Shown here: piece by piece, positions 62,844 through 64,000 of the stretch
Position numbering within the stretch: the stretch's first letter is position 1
How the letters are laid out: the number at the start of each line of letters is the position of its first letter
Source: JADJPF01 sp964492845
GTDB lineage: Bacteria > Acidobacteriota > Blastocatellia > Chloracidobacteriales > JADJPF01
DNA length: 64,000 nucleotides
Assembly (NCBI GenBank): GCA_964492845.1
Contig: CAZBMZ010000002.1
Location: 248,001-312,000 of the forward strand
Reading direction: 5' to 3'
Notes under the pieces: model-generated
The model's database searches: none
Told to the model about the DNA's origin: nothing
Seen by the model: the letters and a program-made list of their open reading frames with translations, nothing else
Position numbers and translations under genes: made by a program

Positions 62844-64000
62844 ATGAATAATATTTCTTCTTATCGAGCAGCTTTAGACGCAATTTTACCAACAATAGAA
62901 AAGCCTGTTCGTTATGTTGGCGGTGAATGGAATTCTGTTAATAAAAATAAACAAGAAGTTAAAGCGCATGTAGCTCTTTGTTTTCCAGATACTTACGAAA
63001 TTGGGATGTCCCACCTAGGATTAAAAATTCTTTATTCTGTCCTAAATAAAAATAATGACGTTTATGCTGAAAGGGTTTATACACCCTGGTTAGATATGGA
63101 AAAAGCCCTACATTCAGCTAAATTACCATTAGCTTCAATAGAAAGTTTTACTCCCTTAAATGAATTTGATATTGTTGGATTTTCTCTTCAGTATGAAATG
63201 ACTTATACCAACATATTGACTATGTTGGATTTAGGGCAAATTCCAATTAGAGCAGAAAACCGCAAAGAAACCGATCCTTTAGTTATTGGTGGTGGCCCCT
63301 GTGTTTTTAGTCCAGAACCAATTGCAGATTTTTTTGACTTTCTTTTAATTGGTGAAGGCGAAGAATTATTAGTTGAATTTATTGAACTTTATACTAAATT
63401 AAAGACAAAAAACCTTTCTCGTAAAGATTTAATTGCCCAACTAGCCGAATTAAAAGGTGTATATGCTCCAGGACTTTATGAAGCTGTTATACCAATCTAT
63501 CATGGCTTGCAAATTATTCAACCAAAAGCAGATAGCAACCCACCATTTCCTATCATACGCCGCTATGTAGAAGATATAAATAAGTATCCTTTCCCTAGTG
63601 ATTCACCAGTTCCTTTTACTGATGTAGTACATGATCGAATGGCTGTAGAAATTGCACGAGGTTGTGTAGATGGTTGCCGCTTTTGTCAAGCAGGCACTAT
63701 TTATCGCCCTGTTCGTGAACGTACTCCAGAATCTATTGTAGAAAGCATTACAGGTGGATTAAAAGATGGTGGTTATGATGAAGCTAGCTTAACTTCTTTA
63801 TCTACTGCCGATTACACTTGTTTAACTCCAGTGTTAAAACAATTAAATAAAACCCTTGATCCAGAAAGAGTATCTTTATCAGTTTCATCTTTGAGAGCTT
63901 CCGGTATAACAGAAGACCTTTCACGGGAAATTGCTAAAGTCCGAACTACAGGTTTTACTATCGCGCCAGAAGCAGGTACACAAAGAATGCGCGATGTAAT
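62844..64000 (+). CDS. B12-binding/radical SAM protein of the TIGR03960 type (5' part)
   Basis: The frame starts at ATG 62844, 286 bp after rodA, and is open through the end of the window (385 codons). The N-terminus has a cobalamin-binding-like Rossmann region (about 30-200) with EIGMSHLGLKILYSVLN and VIGGGPCVFSPEPIADFFDFLLIGEGEE. A radical-SAM cluster motif follows, ARGCVDGCRFCQAGTIYRPVRER near residues 273-284 (C-x3-C-x2-C). This is the family of large TIGR03960 radical SAM proteins. Those often sit beside a TIGR03936 partner or cell-shape genes; the partner is beyond this window. The exact reaction of the family is not known to me. Confidence 0.88.
   Translation, partial: MNNISSYRAALDAILPTIEKPVRYVGGEWNSVNKNKQEVKAHVALCFPDTYEIGMSHLGLKILYSVLNKNNDVYAERVYTPWLDMEKALHSAKLPLASIESFTPLNEFDIVGFSLQYEMTYTNILTMLDLGQIPIRAENRKETDPLVIGGGPCVFSPEPIADFFDFLLIGEGEELLVEFIELYTKLKTKNLSRKDLIAQLAELKGVYAPGLYEAVIPIYHGLQIIQPKADSNPPFPIIRRYVEDINKYPFPSDSPVPFTDVVHDRMAVEIARGCVDGCRFCQAGTIYRPVRERTPESIVESITGGLKDGGYDEASLTSLSTADYTCLTPVLKQLNKTLDPERVSLSVSSLRASGITEDLSREIAKVRTTGFTIAPEAGTQRMRDV

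Noticed and set aside
1..64000. CRISPR arrays, prophage or transposase genes
   Set aside because: No regularly spaced direct repeats, no cas genes, no integrase, phage or transposase-like proteins were seen. The REP-like pair is the only mobile-looking repeat.

Overview
The window comes from an AT-rich bacterial chromosome, which I estimate at 35-38% GC by eye. The gene set fits an Acidobacteriota-like Gram-negative: an Oar-type TonB-dependent receptor with a carboxypeptidase-regulatory N-terminus, many TPR and propeller proteins, DUF4388 (PATAN) and roadblock proteins, a REC-Ser/Thr-kinase fusion, and futalosine-pathway menaquinone synthesis. No rRNA or other marker in the window proves the phylum, so this placement is an inference.

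Layout. 1-7.0 kb: tail of an agmatinase-like gene, an NHL-repeat secreted protein, a TonB receptor, a rhomboid protease and an anti-sigma kinase. 7.2-15.7 kb: aspartokinase, a selenoprotein gene read through an in-frame TGA, a TPR-GAF-sigma54 activator, ruvA and two envelope proteins. The selenoprotein and activator genes are bracketed by two inverted copies of a REP-like double hairpin. 15.8-22.5 kb: six co-oriented genes behind one good promoter (two DUF4388 proteins, a DUF4388-like acidic protein, a free roadblock protein, a Cache-HAMP stub and a TPR protein), probably a signalling or polarity module. 22.5-26 kb: two MacB-type permeases and a TPR protein. 26-34.8 kb: queA, acs, a PP2C phosphatase, a small zinc-ribbon membrane protein, a NadD-NadK fusion, hisZ and mqnC. 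34.97-35.35 kb: initiator tRNA-fMet interrupted by a 311-nt group I intron. 35.5-40.9 kb: a propeller-type hybrid histidine kinase overlapping a REC-Ser/Thr kinase gene. 41.0-41.1 kb: tRNA-Sec (anticodon UCA). 41.3-46.0 kb: a toxin-antitoxin-like pair and a broken type IIG-like restriction-methylation gene. 46.35-56.4 kb: nuoC-D-H-J-K-L-M-N, lacking nuoA, B, E, F, G and I. 56.8-62.6 kb: mreB-mreC-mreD-mrdA-rodA for rod shape. The window ends inside a radical SAM/B12-binding protein gene.

The most notable points are: (1) a predicted secreted thioredoxin-like selenoprotein with a U-x-x-C motif and a SECIS-like hairpin, with tRNA-Sec encoded about 32 kb away; (2) the group I intron in tRNA-fMet, whose core resembles cyanobacterial and plastid tRNA introns; (3) a single polypeptide that appears to combine the NadD and NAD-kinase steps; (4) the DUF4388/roadblock module; and (5) a hybrid kinase coupled to a receiver-Ser/Thr-kinase. 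All calls are from reading the sequence; no database search was run.
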